A stretch of 64,000 nucleotides of DNA from Mesorhabditis belari (GCA_958450365.1 CAUEEP010000760.1:1286962-1350961), one strand, 5' to 3'; positions 46,001 to 57,926 are shown, counted from the stretch's first letter. Made by a program: numbers and translations. The notes: generated from the letters alone by a model not told the origin.

Positions 46001-49000
46001 ACCGAAAAATAAAGCTAAAATATCGAAAGCAGAGGCCAATTAAAATATTGTTTTTGAGCCAATAAAAATATTACTATTTAAAGGCTCACGTTGTGCTCAA
46101 AGCCGCCACAATTGCCATTCGCTACTCGTGCGTTCGACGACAAGGCGAGATTAAAGCTGGGTGAGTAAACAGAAATGTCGAGAAAGTATGGCTTCTAGAA
46201 ATGGGGAAGTGAAAATTCTCGAATACCAGACCCAACAACATCGCCTTTTCACGGCACTGGCTCGTGGATTTGCCTATCGCCTTGTGGGTGATGAAGTGAA
46301 GAATCTCTATGAGAAAATTGCTGAAGAGGTCAAGCATGGGAATGTGAGTTTTCAGCGTTTATACAGGGGTAAATTTATGAAGTTTGAGTGTTCTTAACGA
46401 TTCTTAACGATCTTAAATCTTATTTATTATAAGGCACAAAGTTTGTGTGTGTCTAAGATGTCTGTCTGTTCGTCTGTCTGTCCGTCTATCCGTCTGTCTC
46501 ATAACTCGAGTCCCATTGGGAATTTCGATCTGAGGAATTTCGATTTTGGGGCAATGGACTACGACGGTTTGAATTGTCAAATCAGAATTGAGAAATCTTT
46601 AACCGTTTTTGAGTAATGTTGAAAAGAAACAGTTAACCAATTGGTCAATTGGTAACTATTAAGTGAAGAACTTAAGGCAATATTCCTTCTGATTCATTAG
46701 ATTATTGTTTTGAACCGTGAGATTGCTGAAAGGCAATTCAAATGGCAAATCGTCTCAAGTTCAAGGCGTTCAAGGCGAAATGATCAAGTCCAAGGGCTAA
46801 AAAAGTGAATCGTTCGTCTTAGGTCGAACAACTTGCCGACTTACACGCCTTATTGTCTGGAATGAAATCAATTGTTTCCTATGATTCGGGAAAAGCCATT
46901 GAACAGTGTCGAATGGCTTGTGGAGGACATGGATACTCGCATGCAAGTGGAATCCCGGAGATGTACGGTTGGTAACTAGAACGGAATGTTTGACAAGATC
47001 AGCAATCAAAGATTCTCAGATTAAATCATTAATGAATCTTTTAGCCGTTGAGATCGCTGGCTGCACCTACGAGGGTGAGAACATGGTGATGCTTCAACAA
47101 CAAGCCAGGTAAGTAACAACGATCTCTGTACTTTGTACTGGGTCTCTGTACTTTGTACTGGACCTCTGTACTCTGTACTGGATCTCTGTACTCTGTATTG
47201 GACCTCTGTACTCTGTACTGGATCTCTGTACTCTGTACTGGACCTCTGTACTCTGTACTGGATCTCTGTACTCTGTACTGGATCTCTGTACTTTGTACTG
47301 GATCTCGGTACTTTGTACTGGGTCTCTGTACTTTGTACGGGATCTCTGTACTTTGTACTGGATCTCTGTACTCTGTACTGGATCTCTGTACTCTGTACTG
47401 GGTCTCTGTACTTTGTACTGGGTCTCTGTACTCTGTACTGGATATCTGTACTTTGTACTGGGTCTCTGTACTCTTTACTGGATCTCTGTACTCTGTACTG
47501 GGTCTCTGTACTTTGTACTGGGTCTCTGTACTCTGTACTGGATCTCTGTACTCTGTACTGGGTCTCTGTACTTTGTACTGGGTCCTGACTCTGACTGGAT
47601 ATCTGACTTGTACTGGGCTCTGTACCTTTACTGGATCTCTGTACCTGTACTGGGTCTCTGTACTTGTACTGGGTCTCTGACTCTGTACTGGACTCTGTAC
47701 TCTGTACTGGGTCTCTGTACTTTGTACTGGGTCTCTGTACTCTGTACTGGATATCTGTACTTTGTACTGGGTCTCTGTACTCTTTACTGGGTCTCTGTAC
47801 TCTTTACTGGATCTCTGTAATCACAAATCAGTGCTGCTTTTTAGCTTCATCAAAATATTTTATCATAATCATATAACCTTCAGATACCTAGTCAAAGGAA
47901 TTCATCGGCTCGCTCACGGCGAAGAGCTCTCCACAATGCTCCAATATCTGGCGAACACCAGCAACAACAAATTCCGTATTGGGGAAAGCGGAGTTGACCT
48001 TGGTAAAGTGGTTTTTGTAATCTATAGATTTCATATTAGTATAGCTATATAAGAAATGCTTGAGCAAGCAAATGATTCATGTTTTTTGAAATGCTTGATG
48101 GCTCTGCGTCTATGCTTGCTCATTTTTTGAGATAGCTTTTTGAAATAGCTTTGAAATAGCTCTTGTAGCTTGAAACAGCTCTTGTAGCTTGAAACAGCTC
48201 TTGTAAATCCAGTAAAGCTAATAGCTAGTAGTAAAGCTAGTATCCAATTTTTATTCACTTCATGAGTTCCAGAAAACGCGTTGATCTTGGCCCTTGAGTA
48301 TATCGCTCGTTCCACCATCGAGAGAGTGACGGCTCGATTGGATTCCCTACAGAACAAAGGTCTTTCCGCGGAAAACGCCTGGAATGAGAATGCCGTCGAG
48401 TTGACGAGAGTAAGTTGAAGAAGTCGAATGATTTCAAAGTCAAAACTTTAGGCCTCTCGTACTCACACTCGTTTGTGGATCGCTCGTTGTTTCCGTGACC
48501 GCGTTCACCGAATCGAGAACCACGCAATCCGATCGGCTCTCACCGACATCCTCGAACTCTTCTTGACTTATGAAGTTGTCGATATGAGTCAATATTTATA
48601 TCAGGTAAGGTAGAATTCGATTAGATTTTTAAAATTGAGAATCCTACTGAATTTTGGTTGATATAAAGACTTTCAGGGAGGCTACGCAAACTCAGATCAG
48701 GTCGCTCAGGTAAAAGATGCGATGTACAAGCTTTTGGAGAAGATCCGCCCGAATGCCGTTTCGTATGTAAGTGAACTTGTTGACAAATTCGCGATTCGCT
48801 TTCACTTCAAAAGCTTTTGCTTTATTATTTTGTAATGTAAAGTTTACTAATCAAAAGAAAATTCAAAGCAAATCAATTGACAGAAGATCGAAAAATTCGA
48901 GAAAAAGCTCTACAAAGAAATCGGCTGAACAGATTATTCGGCTATATGCCTAACTTTTTGCGCTCTATCTTTTATCTATTGACATCAAGATAGGTTTCTG

Positions 49001-50337
49001 TGGACGAAAGCGCCTAAATTGCGTCTTCAGGTTGTCGCCTTTTTTGATTACCCGACTTCGTGCCCCATAAAAAACCATAGACAAGACATTTTTATAAGAT
49101 TTGAACGCTATTTTGTAGAAAAATAGTAGGCCTTTCCAATGAAGCCAATTGCAGATTAATTGGTGGGTTTGTCATTTATAAACACTAGTAGAAAAAAGTG
49201 TTTAAAGACTTATGGGCCAGCCGAATAGATCGAGAAATTGGGTGATTAAACCAAATAAAATATCCAAAAATAGAGGGTTTTCTTTAAAAGCTAAGCATGG
49301 ATTCGAATTCCTTGACCCTGAAAACCCCCTGCTGCAAATTTTCAGCCCAATTGGCCTCAAAAAAGTACTAAATCTATGTACGGCCTGTCGGTGAGCCGTA
49401 TCGTCGCAAATGTGTTAAACAACTAACAATAAACACTTTTGCTTACTGACAATAAACCTACAAATTTCAATGGATTAGGCGAATTAAGAATTGGTGAATG
49501 ATTAAGTGACTTAAGCCTTTATTAGGTTGGTAAAAAAGAAATGCGCGTTTTCGTTAAAAGTTTATTTTATTATAAAAACAAGATAAAAATACATTAATCC
49601 AAAAGGTATCCGCCATCTGCATCAATGACTTGTCGCCAACATTCACGCAGAGAATGGATGCCCTTCTTGAAGAACTCGACCGGCTACGACTCGAAGAAGT
49701 TGGACACCCAAATTTGGACCTCGTCGCGGTTCTTGAACTTTTTCTCGGCCAAGGAGTGGTGCATTGATCGGAACAAATGGTAGTCGGAAGGCGCCAAGTC
49801 TGGGCTGTATGGCGGATGAGGCAGGACTTCCCAGCCCATTTCTTCAAAGTTGACTGAAGTGAACTAAAGCTCGCGTCAAGCTCAACTTTTTCGATCTTCT
49901 GTCAATTGATTTACTTTGAATTTTCTTTTGATTAGTAAGCTTTACATTACAAAATAATGATCAATTGATGGGTTTCTCATTTATAAAAACTAGTAGAAAA
50001 AAGTATCTAAAGATTTAGGGTCAATCTAAGGCAACGAGATAAGTTGTATCATGCAATATCTAGGTTGATGCCTATGAAGTCTCCGACACCGAGTTGCGCA
50101 GTGTTTTGGGTCGTCGAGATGGAAATGTCTACGACAATCTCCTCAAATGGGCTAAAAGCAATCCATTGAACAGAACTGAGGTAAGGATAGCTGCATTTAT
50201 GACATTTTCTAGATTAAGAATTGTTTTTTCAAGTCTTATTGTAACATCTACATTTTATTGGTTTCATTTTCAAGGTCCTTCCCGCTGTCGAGAAACACCT
50301 TATGCCAATGATGCTAGCTGCAAAGAGCAAACTTTAA
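43077..50337 (+). CDS. acox: Peroxisomal acyl-CoA oxidase
   Basis: FAD enzyme of the first step of peroxisomal beta-oxidation (acyl-CoA to trans-2-enoyl-CoA plus H2O2). In nematodes such enzymes also shorten ascaroside side chains. Eighteen exons in one frame give 669 residues: 43077-43182, 43320-43441, 43480-43553, 43705-43813, 44398-44543, 44777-44910, 44953-45068, 45146-45238, 46084-46160, 46199-46343, 46823-46967, 47045-47108, 47884-48002, 48273-48409, 48452-48604, 48677-48766, 50064-50180, 50275-50337. Seen: N-terminal [15 protein letters not shown]; flavin-site [13 protein letters not shown] (about 144-156); [38 protein letters not shown] with Glu at about 432, where the family's catalytic base lies; C-terminal SKL, a type-1 peroxisomal targeting signal. 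The length is usual for the family. Some introns are swollen by repeats, but no exon is broken. Confidence 0.95.
44133..44154 (+). other. SL1-like 22-mer in an acyl-CoA oxidase intron
   Basis: GGTTTAATTACCCAGCTTCG plus AG matches the canonical nematode SL1 leader at 19 of 22 positions. The bases after it (TCAAATG) lack the GT donor of an SL RNA gene, and no Sm-site-like stretch follows, so this is not a working SL RNA gene. It may be a relic or chance. Confidence 0.35.
45452..45480. other. Short perfect hairpin
   Basis: AACCCGTCG and CGACGGGTT separated by a short T-rich loop. It precedes the tRNA-like sequence within the same intron. Confidence 0.6.
45510..45580 (+). other. tRNA-like sequence (Met-like D-arm), probably pseudogene
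   Basis: Seventy-one bases with an acceptor-like pair GTCGCC/TGCGAC (five of seven pairs), a D-arm region AGCAGTAGATAGCGCG close to elongator tRNA-Met, and a T-loop-like GGGTTCGACC. The anticodon stem and part of the T stem do not pair, so a working tRNA is unlikely. It lies in an acyl-CoA oxidase intron. Confidence 0.4.
45698..45818. repeat. Tetranucleotide microsatellite (CAGA)n
   Basis: About 120 bp of CAGA repeats with interruptions, in an acyl-CoA oxidase intron. Confidence 0.95.
47117..47818. repeat. 20-bp minisatellite in acyl-CoA oxidase intron
   Basis: About 35 copies of CTCTGTACTCTGTACTGGAT with T/C and GA/GG variants fill most of the intron between exons 47045-47108 and 47884-48002. 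All three plus-strand frames are open over long stretches, so the long YW-rich frames are artefacts. Confidence 0.96.
48880..49225. mobile_element. Mariner-type MITE, partial copy in acyl-CoA oxidase intron
   Basis: Shares interior blocks with the MITEs at 9066 and 61373 (CTATCTTTTATCTATTGACA, TTTTTTGATTACCCGACTTC, ATTAATTGGTGG), ending in AAAGACTTATGGGCCAGCC. The left end is lost. Its left flank (about 48825-48890) recurs inverted at about 49893-49957. Confidence 0.75.
49523..49865 (-). pseudogene. Mariner transposase C-terminal relic
   Basis: The minus strand from about 49850 to the stop at 49594-49596 reads [15 protein letters not shown], the third-Asp motif of DD34D mariner transposases, then a region ending GYLLD. 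An in-frame stop (TAG) at 49684-49686 interrupts it, and all upstream transposase sequence is missing. The adjacent end TTAGGTTGGTAAAAAAGAAA at 49523 is a mariner-type terminus. It lies in the intron before exon 50064-50180 of the acyl-CoA oxidase. Confidence 0.85.
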
Positions 50338-50399
50338 GGAACTACTTGAGTTTTGAGTTTTTAATCTTTAATGAACTACCTCTTTGTACTTTTGTATGT

Positions 50400-50405
50400 A
50401 ATAAA
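50400..50405 (+). terminator. Polyadenylation signal of acyl-CoA oxidase
   Basis: AATAAA about 60 bases after the stop codon, in the right place for the gene's cleavage and polyadenylation signal. Confidence 0.6.
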
Positions 50406-50613
50406 AGGTAGTAAATTTTATAAGCATTACATTCTGAACACAAATATAATCAAGAAATCAAACTCGCCACGATCAAATTTTTGGGATAGACGTATTTTCA
50501 AACCAGAAGATCCTGCAAAAGGCAATTATTCAATTACAATAACGATTTTGATATCCAAATTTCTTCGTTTCTTCTTTGTTTAATTGAATATTAAAGATGA
50601 ATTATTAGCTGTA

Positions 50614-51162
50614 CAGGGTGGGCCAAAATTACAGTTACAATGCTTACTCACACGCCAATGTGAAAGCGAAATGGAAGAAAGCGAACGGTAACAACTGCAG
50701 CAAATGTGAGGAATCGTCTGTTTAAAACGCCAAACTAATCGGTGCGGAAAATGTCACAAAAAGAAATGGGGATTAAGCGAACATCCCTTAGAAGAATCAT
50801 CAAAAACAAGCTCAAGTTAAAGCTTAATTTAAAGGTCTACAAGAAAAATAAATCACAAATGCTATCAGTTGACGCTATCAAACACACAAAGCTGTTGATA
50901 GTTTGAAAAAAGCACTCGAAAAGGCTTGGATGATGGCTTGGAGAAGAGCTGGATCGCCTATATACCTTCTCGCCACGATCGAAGCTTTTCTACGACGTTT
51001 GGACGCTTGTGTAAAAGCTATTGGAGATCTGTTTGAAAAGGAATAGTTTTTATGAATTGTTATGAGACAATAAAAGTTATTTTTAAGAAAAATCTTTGAC
51101 TTTTTTGACTTGCTTTTTATACAGAGACTTTTTTTATGTAACGGTAATTTTGGCCCACCCTG
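50614..51162 (+). mobile_element. Tc1/mariner-superfamily relic, internally deleted
   Basis: Ends CAGGGTGGGCCAAAATTAC and GTAATTTTGGCCCACCCTG are perfectly inverted. The interior holds an HTH-like transposase N-terminal piece (QKEMGIKRTSLRRIIKNKLK) and, further on, a C-terminal-looking SLKKALEKAW. The catalytic centre between them is gone and the frame is broken. Confidence 0.8.
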
Positions 51163-51903
51163 ATTACTTAACCAATCAGCTACAGCGACACTTTTCCACA
51201 GCTTCATCCGTCGCTTCTATAGACCTACCAAAAATTTGTTTGTCAGGTTCCTTGTGATTGGTGAAGCCTGCGCAAAAACTTCAAAATCAGCGGGTTCGAA
51301 TTACCCTTATCACACTTATTTATAGTCAAAATTCCACGGCCAATTCTGATCTTTCCCTTGTAAGAGTTGCAGAACAAAAATTCCTAACAACATAGCTGAA
51401 AACTTTATGCATAAAGAAGCCTTTCTATTCTTTTACTTTATCCATTTCTAAAGATAAGCCTAAAGTTTCTAAATAAAAGTTTAACAATTCAGCAAAATTC
51501 CTTTGCCTTTCTAGTTGTGGTTTTTTGGGTATATTCGAAAAAGAAAGTGAATGCTCAATCTAAAAATTTTACAAAGCGAGACCAAGACACATAGCGTGTC
51601 TGAGAGAATAAGGAAAAAAGGAAATGGAAAACAGAAAAGGTTTTCTCTTCAATTCCCATTCGTTTTCAAATGATAAGCGTTTATGTGGGCGCACAAAGAA
51701 CGTTCGCTAGAAAGAGCAATGCGGAGTAAAGAGGTGAGCCTTTCATGTAAAATCTTAATCTTAATCTTAATCTTAATGTTCGATTGTTGGTTGGGGATTT
51801 TGTTTCTTTTAAAGTTAATATTTGGAACGTGATTCTAGCATGATTCATGATTTTGTTTCAATAGTTTCAATATTTTCAATAGTTCAATAGTTTTTTCCGC
51901 TAT
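51163..51903. other. Intergenic, nothing recognised
   Basis: AT-rich, with a short ATCTTA repeat near 51755. No exon supported. Confidence 0.4.
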
Positions 51904-52284
51904 TTGTTGGAAAGCAATGAAGAGTTCGATAGCGATGAAGATGACGAAGAGATCCCATGCAGTTCCCCAGAGCCTGACGATTCTTCAGATGAGCGCAGCG
52001 AAGATGAGGATGAGGATCTGTGGAAGGATGACATAAAGCGAAACGACCGTTGGCGTTTCGACAATGCCGAGTATGACGACAATGCCGAATATGACGACAA
52101 TGCCGAATATGACGACAATGCCGACAATATATCATCTACGTGTGCAACTTCATTCGATTTCTACCGATCATTTCTACGATTCTTTGATGGAGAGATGATG
52201 ATAACCATAGTGAGGGAGACTAATCGGTATGGAAGCAGCAAAAGCGCCAATTGGAATTTTGATCTTATTGTTCCTAAGACCTAG
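51904..52284 (+). other. Open frame for an acidic protein, status unknown
   Basis: A 126-codon frame that is very rich in Asp, Glu and Ser, with three tandem copies of the 18-bp unit encoding NAEYDD. The composition differs from its AT-rich surroundings, so it may be a real exon or the acidic N-terminus of a transposase, but I recognise no family. The last 27 bases overlap a hairpin. Confidence 0.3.
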
Positions 52285-52344
52285 TAAGCTGAGAGATGCT
52301 TAGGCAAATCAGCTTACTAAGTCTTAGGAACAATAAGATCAAAA
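52257..52344. other. Near-perfect 36-bp hairpin
   Basis: TTTTGATCTTATTGTTCCTA pairs with TAGGAACAATAAGATCAAAA, and TAGTAAGCTGA with TCAGCTTACTA, leaving a loop of about 16 bases and one unpaired base. It could be a tiny foldback element or a small-RNA hairpin. Confidence 0.7.
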
Positions 52345-52454
52345 CTTCTACAGTTTTGTAACGTTTTTAGAACAGAAGATGTCAGTTTTTATCAACTAGA
52401 TGGAATAGTTTTAGCTTTCAATATACAATCAAAAGTTTATGATTCAGTTTAAAG

Positions 52455-52735
52455 ACTTTCCTAGCCCTGGTTACTTGATCTAAAACTTGTTCTAGACTTT
52501 CTAGTCCTGGTTATTGATCTAAAACTTGTCTAGACTCTAGTCCTGGTTACTTGTCAAACTTGTTCTAGACTTTCCTAGTCCTGGTTATTGACAAACTTGT
52601 TCTAGACTTTCTAGTCCTGGTTACTTGATCTAAAACTTGTTCTAGACTTTCCTAGTCCTGGTTACTTGATCTAAAACTTGTTCTAGACTTTCCTAGTCCT
52701 GGTTACTTGATCTAAAACTTGTTCTAGACTTTTTA
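52455..52735. repeat. ~42-bp minisatellite
   Basis: About six to seven copies of a unit containing TCTAGTCCTGGTTACTTGAT and AAAACTTGTTCTAGAC, some with small deletions. Confidence 0.9.
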
Positions 52736-53244
52736 GATCTAATCTAGTGGTAATCTAATTATCAGATCGTATTGAATGGTAATTGTTAGACTAATAGCTG
52801 ATTAAATTAAATAAAAATTGGATTCCATGAGAGCCTTTTCCGTAAAATCTCGTGAAAATTGTGAAAACGAGCCGAAAAAAGAAAAATCATTTCGAAGAGA
52901 GCCGAACATGCGATAAATTAACGGCAAAATTGGGTTTCTCTCTTCTGAATGATTGCCTCAAAATGGTTTTTCAGAGATAAAACCCAAACAGAAGCTATCA
53001 AAAGACAACTGACACTCGGCTGAAAGCTTCATTTCGTCGATTTTTCTCTTGTTTTCAGTAATCAATCCTTCATTTTGATTTGATAAATGAGGTTTTGTTA
53101 GTCGGAATCGATTTATTGCTTGAGAAATTTGATAAAACTAATTTTGATTTACTTTAAGATTAAAACTAAGTTTGATTTACTTTAGGACTTCTTTTTTGGT
53201 TAGTTGTACGTTTGGGCAAAGAAATGGATCATTCATTACCTGAA
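52736..53244. other. Intergenic, nothing recognised
   Basis: No supported feature. Confidence 0.4.
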
Positions 53245-53365
53245 AGTCCTCTACAAAGTCCTCTACAAAGTCCTTGACAAAGTCCTTTACAAAGTTCTTT
53301 ACAAAGTCCTCTACAAAGTCCTCTACAAAGTTCTCTACAAAGTCCTCTTCAAAGTCCTCTACAAA
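53245..53365. repeat. 12-bp minisatellite
   Basis: About ten copies of CTACAAAGTCCT with variants. Confidence 0.9.
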
Positions 53366-53756
53366 AACAACCTTTAGGAGGTTTGAAAAGAAGTTTTCTC
53401 TTGGGTTTTCCATGCTTTGCTCAAAATTTGTTGATCTTTTAGCAACTCTTTCCTGAAAAACATCTCAAATTCACACAAGACTCCCTTCCGCCATTTTCGG
53501 CGATTTTAAATTCAAATTCACCTTCTTCCAGTTTATCGGGCACTAGAAATCGCTTTTAAAAATGCTAAAATGCTTTTACGAATGCTAAAATGCTTTTACG
53601 AATGCTAAAAATACTAGAAATAGCTTTTAGAATCATCAAAGCATCTTCTAATGGTGAATGACCAAGTCTACAATTCAGAACTGAAGTTGATTTGTTGATT
53701 TGTTTAAAAACTTACTTGCAATACTCATTATTTGATCAATAATGTAGAGGTTTTTA

Positions 53757-53935
53757 TAGATTTTGACGAAAAACACTCTCGAATTTCTCGAAAAAGCACT
53801 CTTTCACTCTCGAATTTGCTCGAAAGTGAACCGAAATTGACTTAAAAAGATGGGAAATTGAACAACAAACACATTTTATTGAGAGGAAATCGTAGATTAA
53901 TTGGTGGATTTTTTATTTTTCAACGAAAGAATGAA
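53757..53935. mobile_element. Mariner-type MITE, partial inverted copy
   Basis: CGAATTTGCTCGAAAGTGAA and AAAAAGATGGGAAATTGAAC are the reverse complement of the left interior of the MITEs at 9066 and 61373. Confidence 0.65.
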
Positions 53936-56900
53936 AAGGAGCGAAATAGGGGGAAAAAGAACCACGTTTTAACGTAAAATAAGAGACCATAATTTCGTAA
54001 AATAATTTTTATTCAACGAAGTAACACCATTCGAAAGAAGAACCTTTGCCAACGTTCACAAGAAAGACATCCACGATAATAAAAATCTTGGTCCTAAAGG
54101 CGAAGAAAAGATCAACCTCGGTTTGACATCTTCTTCGGAATGAACCATTATTGGCCAAAACAGGACAGACAGTTAGACAGAGACAAAAATAAAAAAACAG
54201 ATGGAGAAAGGCTGGACATAAGGTGGAGTGGTAAAACCCCCATCAATACTCTGGATTTTTGTCGAGTCTGTAAAGAGACATGTGGTCGCGCGTATCGTTC
54301 ATGCGGTATCCATTGTTCAACTTTTGAAAAATTCAGGCATTCAAGCTTCCTTACGGTTGACCCACACAATTTAATGTAAAGCCATTTCTGAAGAGGTGAA
54401 CGAGGGTTTTCGAGAAGACAGGGTCTTATTTGGTCATCAGATAAAAATAAAAAGCGTGGATTACTTTTTCACACACCTAATACTTTCTGGACAGCGTAAT
54501 TGCAGGTTTAACTTGGCCATTAAACCTGGCATAACCAACTAAAAGGTCAAATATCAAAAATCAAACCCTATTCCAACTTCTTAAACACGCCTAATCTATA
54601 CTTTTGCCTAATCTATACTTTCATAAGCCTCTGCTTATTCTGCTTTCACAATCCACAGCTTGATCCCTTTCATTCCCCCATCGTGTCCAAAAATTCAAAT
54701 TTCCTTCTATTTTTGTCTTAAGAGTTCAAGGTTATTTGAGAATTCTCCTAAAAATAGAGAGAAAGATCCCTTTACCGATTTTCTAGAATTTAGACGATTT
54801 TCTATAGAATTTAGACGGAAATTTGGGAGCACTTTTTTGGAGGAGAGAAATTTGAGATGATCTCCTATATAGGACATAAGTGGAAGCGGCCCATTTCTCT
54901 GCATTTCTCTCCTTTTTTTTCCTTTCTTTAGAGAATTTCTTCGAACATTTGAAGCCCATTTTTGGGATCACTTAAATTTTGAAGAGCTTTTTGAGAAATT
55001 CAAAGTACCATGTCCATTTCTTGAGGAAATTCTTCGATCAAATTATCGATTGTTTTTTTTTGAAAACTTTCTAGATCGTTGGTTGATGCTACAATGTGCG
55101 CTTAGATATCAAAAAATAGCCCTGCTTTTGCTTTTGCTTAAAAATTGATACTCTTTATGGAAAACCCAAGGTTTCACCGTTAAATTGTTGAAGTCTGTCA
55201 ATTTAACCTCAAGCCAAGATCTGCTTATCTAAAGTGATTAAAAATGATCTGATTGTGTGAGTGTAGAAAATCGAGTAGATCAACAAAGTTTCACTGTTCT
55301 GGTTTTGACCACGAAATACCTACCGTAAATATTGTAATAGTATCCCGCCCCCATAATGACGGTGCGGAGTGTTGCGTGGTCTAGCTTTGAACGAGTTTAT
55401 CCCGACAAAGGCGCAAAGGACGCAGTTGCGCAAAGGACGCAGTTGCGCAAAGGACGCAGTTGCGCAAAAAATTTGGCGCAGTAGCCACTCCCGAAAAATT
55501 GGCCTAAAAAAAACACGAGCGCCGCCTTATATACGATTTCTTTTAAAGAAATTCAGTCTTTTAACTGATTTGGTGGCAAATTCCTTTAAAATGACTCGAA
55601 ACGGACCGTACTCGCGCGTAGTCGAAACGTCAGGCTACAAACTGCTGTAACTCTCTTTATCATTGATATTTTTGGGTTTGCTTTATTCCATTCGAAAGCT
55701 CTTGAAATTCTCTATTTTTTGAGCTATAGATCATGTCAGTCCGACAGATTTGAAGCAACTTAGAAGCGTTTATAGTTTACGTTTGTAGTGCCCATGTCAA
55801 CTTTGTGGTTTGTAACGCCCATGTCTATTCTATGCCTACTTGTAAGCGTTGCTATCAAGGCCAATGCTCCCACTGAAGCATTAGGTGTGCCAGTGAGGGT
55901 GTGTTTGCAATCAAAGCACAAAGTACGATCTTAGAGCACAATCCTATGCCCTGTTTTTCCCAGATCTCGTCAAAAAGTTGTCATCGAAGGCACAATCAGA
56001 AGAACAAACCTTGTGAACACTTATGAACACATCTATTAAACATTCTGCAGCTTTAAATTCTTCTGCAGCTTTAAATATCCGATGAGGAAGTGTTGCCAAA
56101 ATCTTTTCCTGCAGCTTTTCGGATTTCGGAATTTCGGAAACCTCTTTCCCTTTGCCCATTCCTAATCTTCGCCCTCTCATTTTCTTTCATTTCCCTTTTT
56201 TTGAACTCATTTATTGCATCAGTCGGTAAACTCGTCTCTTTCTTTTCGGTAAACTCATCTTTCTTTTCAGTAAACTCATTCTTTTCCACCACCCGAAAGC
56301 AATATTGAAAAATTTCCCCAAGATCATCAAAGGAGAACAATTTTTTGAACAATTTAAGCTCTAAATCTCTCAAACATTTCATTGTTTTCGATATTCTCAG
56401 AAAACAAAGAAAAAGAAAAGAAAATGGAAATGAAAAGCAATGAAAGTCAAAGAAAATGAAGAGCAATGAAAATCAAAAGCAATCAGACACCTAATTGAAT
56501 CTTGATTTTGAATTACTGATGAGTGAAGGTGGGGCTTTTGAAGTAAATCTTTGCCGAATCTTTGCAGTGGAAGAATAACTTTTCTTGCAGAGTTGAATAT
56601 TTGATCCCCTTGCCCTTTGTTAAGTTGGTTAAAAGAAGAACAAAAGAATCTTAATCTTAAGCTTAAAGAAGAATCCTAACCGATTCTTTTCTTTTACACA
56701 AGGCCCAATCTTGTCATTTTCTCTTTGATTCATCTCTTTTAGTCACTTCTTTCGTCATTCTTTTCAAAGCTGAACGTCTAATGGTATGTTTTGTTTGGAA
56801 TTTTGATCATTATGTAGATCTTTTGCCAGTGTCTAGACTAAAATGGTATATTTTTCAGTTTTAAGAGATCTAAATGAAAAGGCTTTCCATTTAAATATCG

Positions 56901-56974
56901 CCATCTCTCCAAAGCCAATTCTGGCATTCTGGCATGGCTCTTGGCTTGACTTGTTCATAAAAAGTATTTGGATT
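53936..56974. other. Gene-poor stretch, mostly unrecognised
   Basis: Contains a mariner-like terminus at about 54475-54500 (CACACCTAATACTTTCTGG) and three 17-bp GCGCAAAGGACGCAGTT units at about 55410-55465 within a CG-richer patch. The rest is AT-rich. Short open frames show no family. Confidence 0.35.
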
Positions 56975-57672
56975 GAAGTTCATCGATCTAGAGTTCATCG
57001 ATCTGGAGTTCATCGATCTGGAGTTCATCGATCTGGAGTTCATCGATCTGGAGTTCAGCGATCTGGAGTTCATCGAGCTGGAGTTCATCGATCTGGAATT
57101 CATCGATCTGGAGTTCATCGATCTGGAGTTCATCGATCTGGAGTTCATCGATCTGGAGTTCAGCGATCTGGAGTTCATCGATCTAGAGTTCATCGATCTG
57201 GAGTTCGGCGATCTGGAGTTCATCGAGCTGGAGTTCATCGATCTGGAATTCATCGATCTGGAGTTCATCGATCTGGAGTTCATCGATCTAGAGTTCATCG
57301 ATCTGGAGTTCAGCGATCTGGAGTTCATCGATCTAGAGTTCATCGATCTGGAGTTCAGCGATCTGGAGTTCATCGATCTAGAGTTCATCGATCTGGAGTT
57401 CGGCGATCTGGAGTTCATCGAGCTGGAGTTCATCGATCTGGAATTCATCGATCTGGAGTTCATCGATCTGGAGTTCATCGATCTAGAGTTCATCGATCTG
57501 GAGTTCAGCGATCTGGAGTTCATCGATCTAGAGTTCATCGATCTGGAGTTCGGCGATCTGGAGTTCATCGATCTGGAGTTCATCGATCTGGAATTCATCG
57601 ATCTGGAGTTCATCGATCTGGAGTTCATCGATCTGGAGTTCATCGATCTGGAGTTCATCGATCTGGAATTCA
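56975..57672. repeat. 15-bp minisatellite, ~46 copies
   Basis: GAGTTCATCGATCTG in tandem with a few recurrent variants (CAGCGATCTG, CGGCGATCTG, CATCGAGCTG), which form a higher-order pattern of about 165-210 bp. The unit is a multiple of three and lacks stops in three frames, which explains the 312-, 255- and 245-codon frames over it. Confidence 0.96.
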
Positions 57673-57926
57673 GCGAGCCTTATCTGCGGGATCCTACAAA
57701 GTTGCAGTGACTAAAGCCAGTTTGGAACATCTCCAAGTCTTTTGTTACATTAAATTGCCATTATTTTTCTTGTTTTCTTGAAGGTTTGATTGCAGTAGAA
57801 TTGCAATTAGATTGAATTGCAATGGAGTTTACATTACAGTGATTACAGTTATTGCACATTACAGTGATTTGAATTCATGGATTAATTCAGCCTTTGATTA
57901 CATGCTCTACATCAGGGATTTCGGTG

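Noticed and set aside
47133..47876. Long YW/CTLYW-repeat frames up to 175 codons
   Set aside because: They lie within the intronic 20-bp array of the acyl-CoA oxidase, and all three plus frames are open. The flanking exons join in frame without them.
56843..57781. 312-, 255- and 245-codon open frames in three overlapping readings
   Set aside because: They lie on a 15-bp tandem array. A unit that is a multiple of three without stops opens several frames at once. No codon-use signal or conserved domain.
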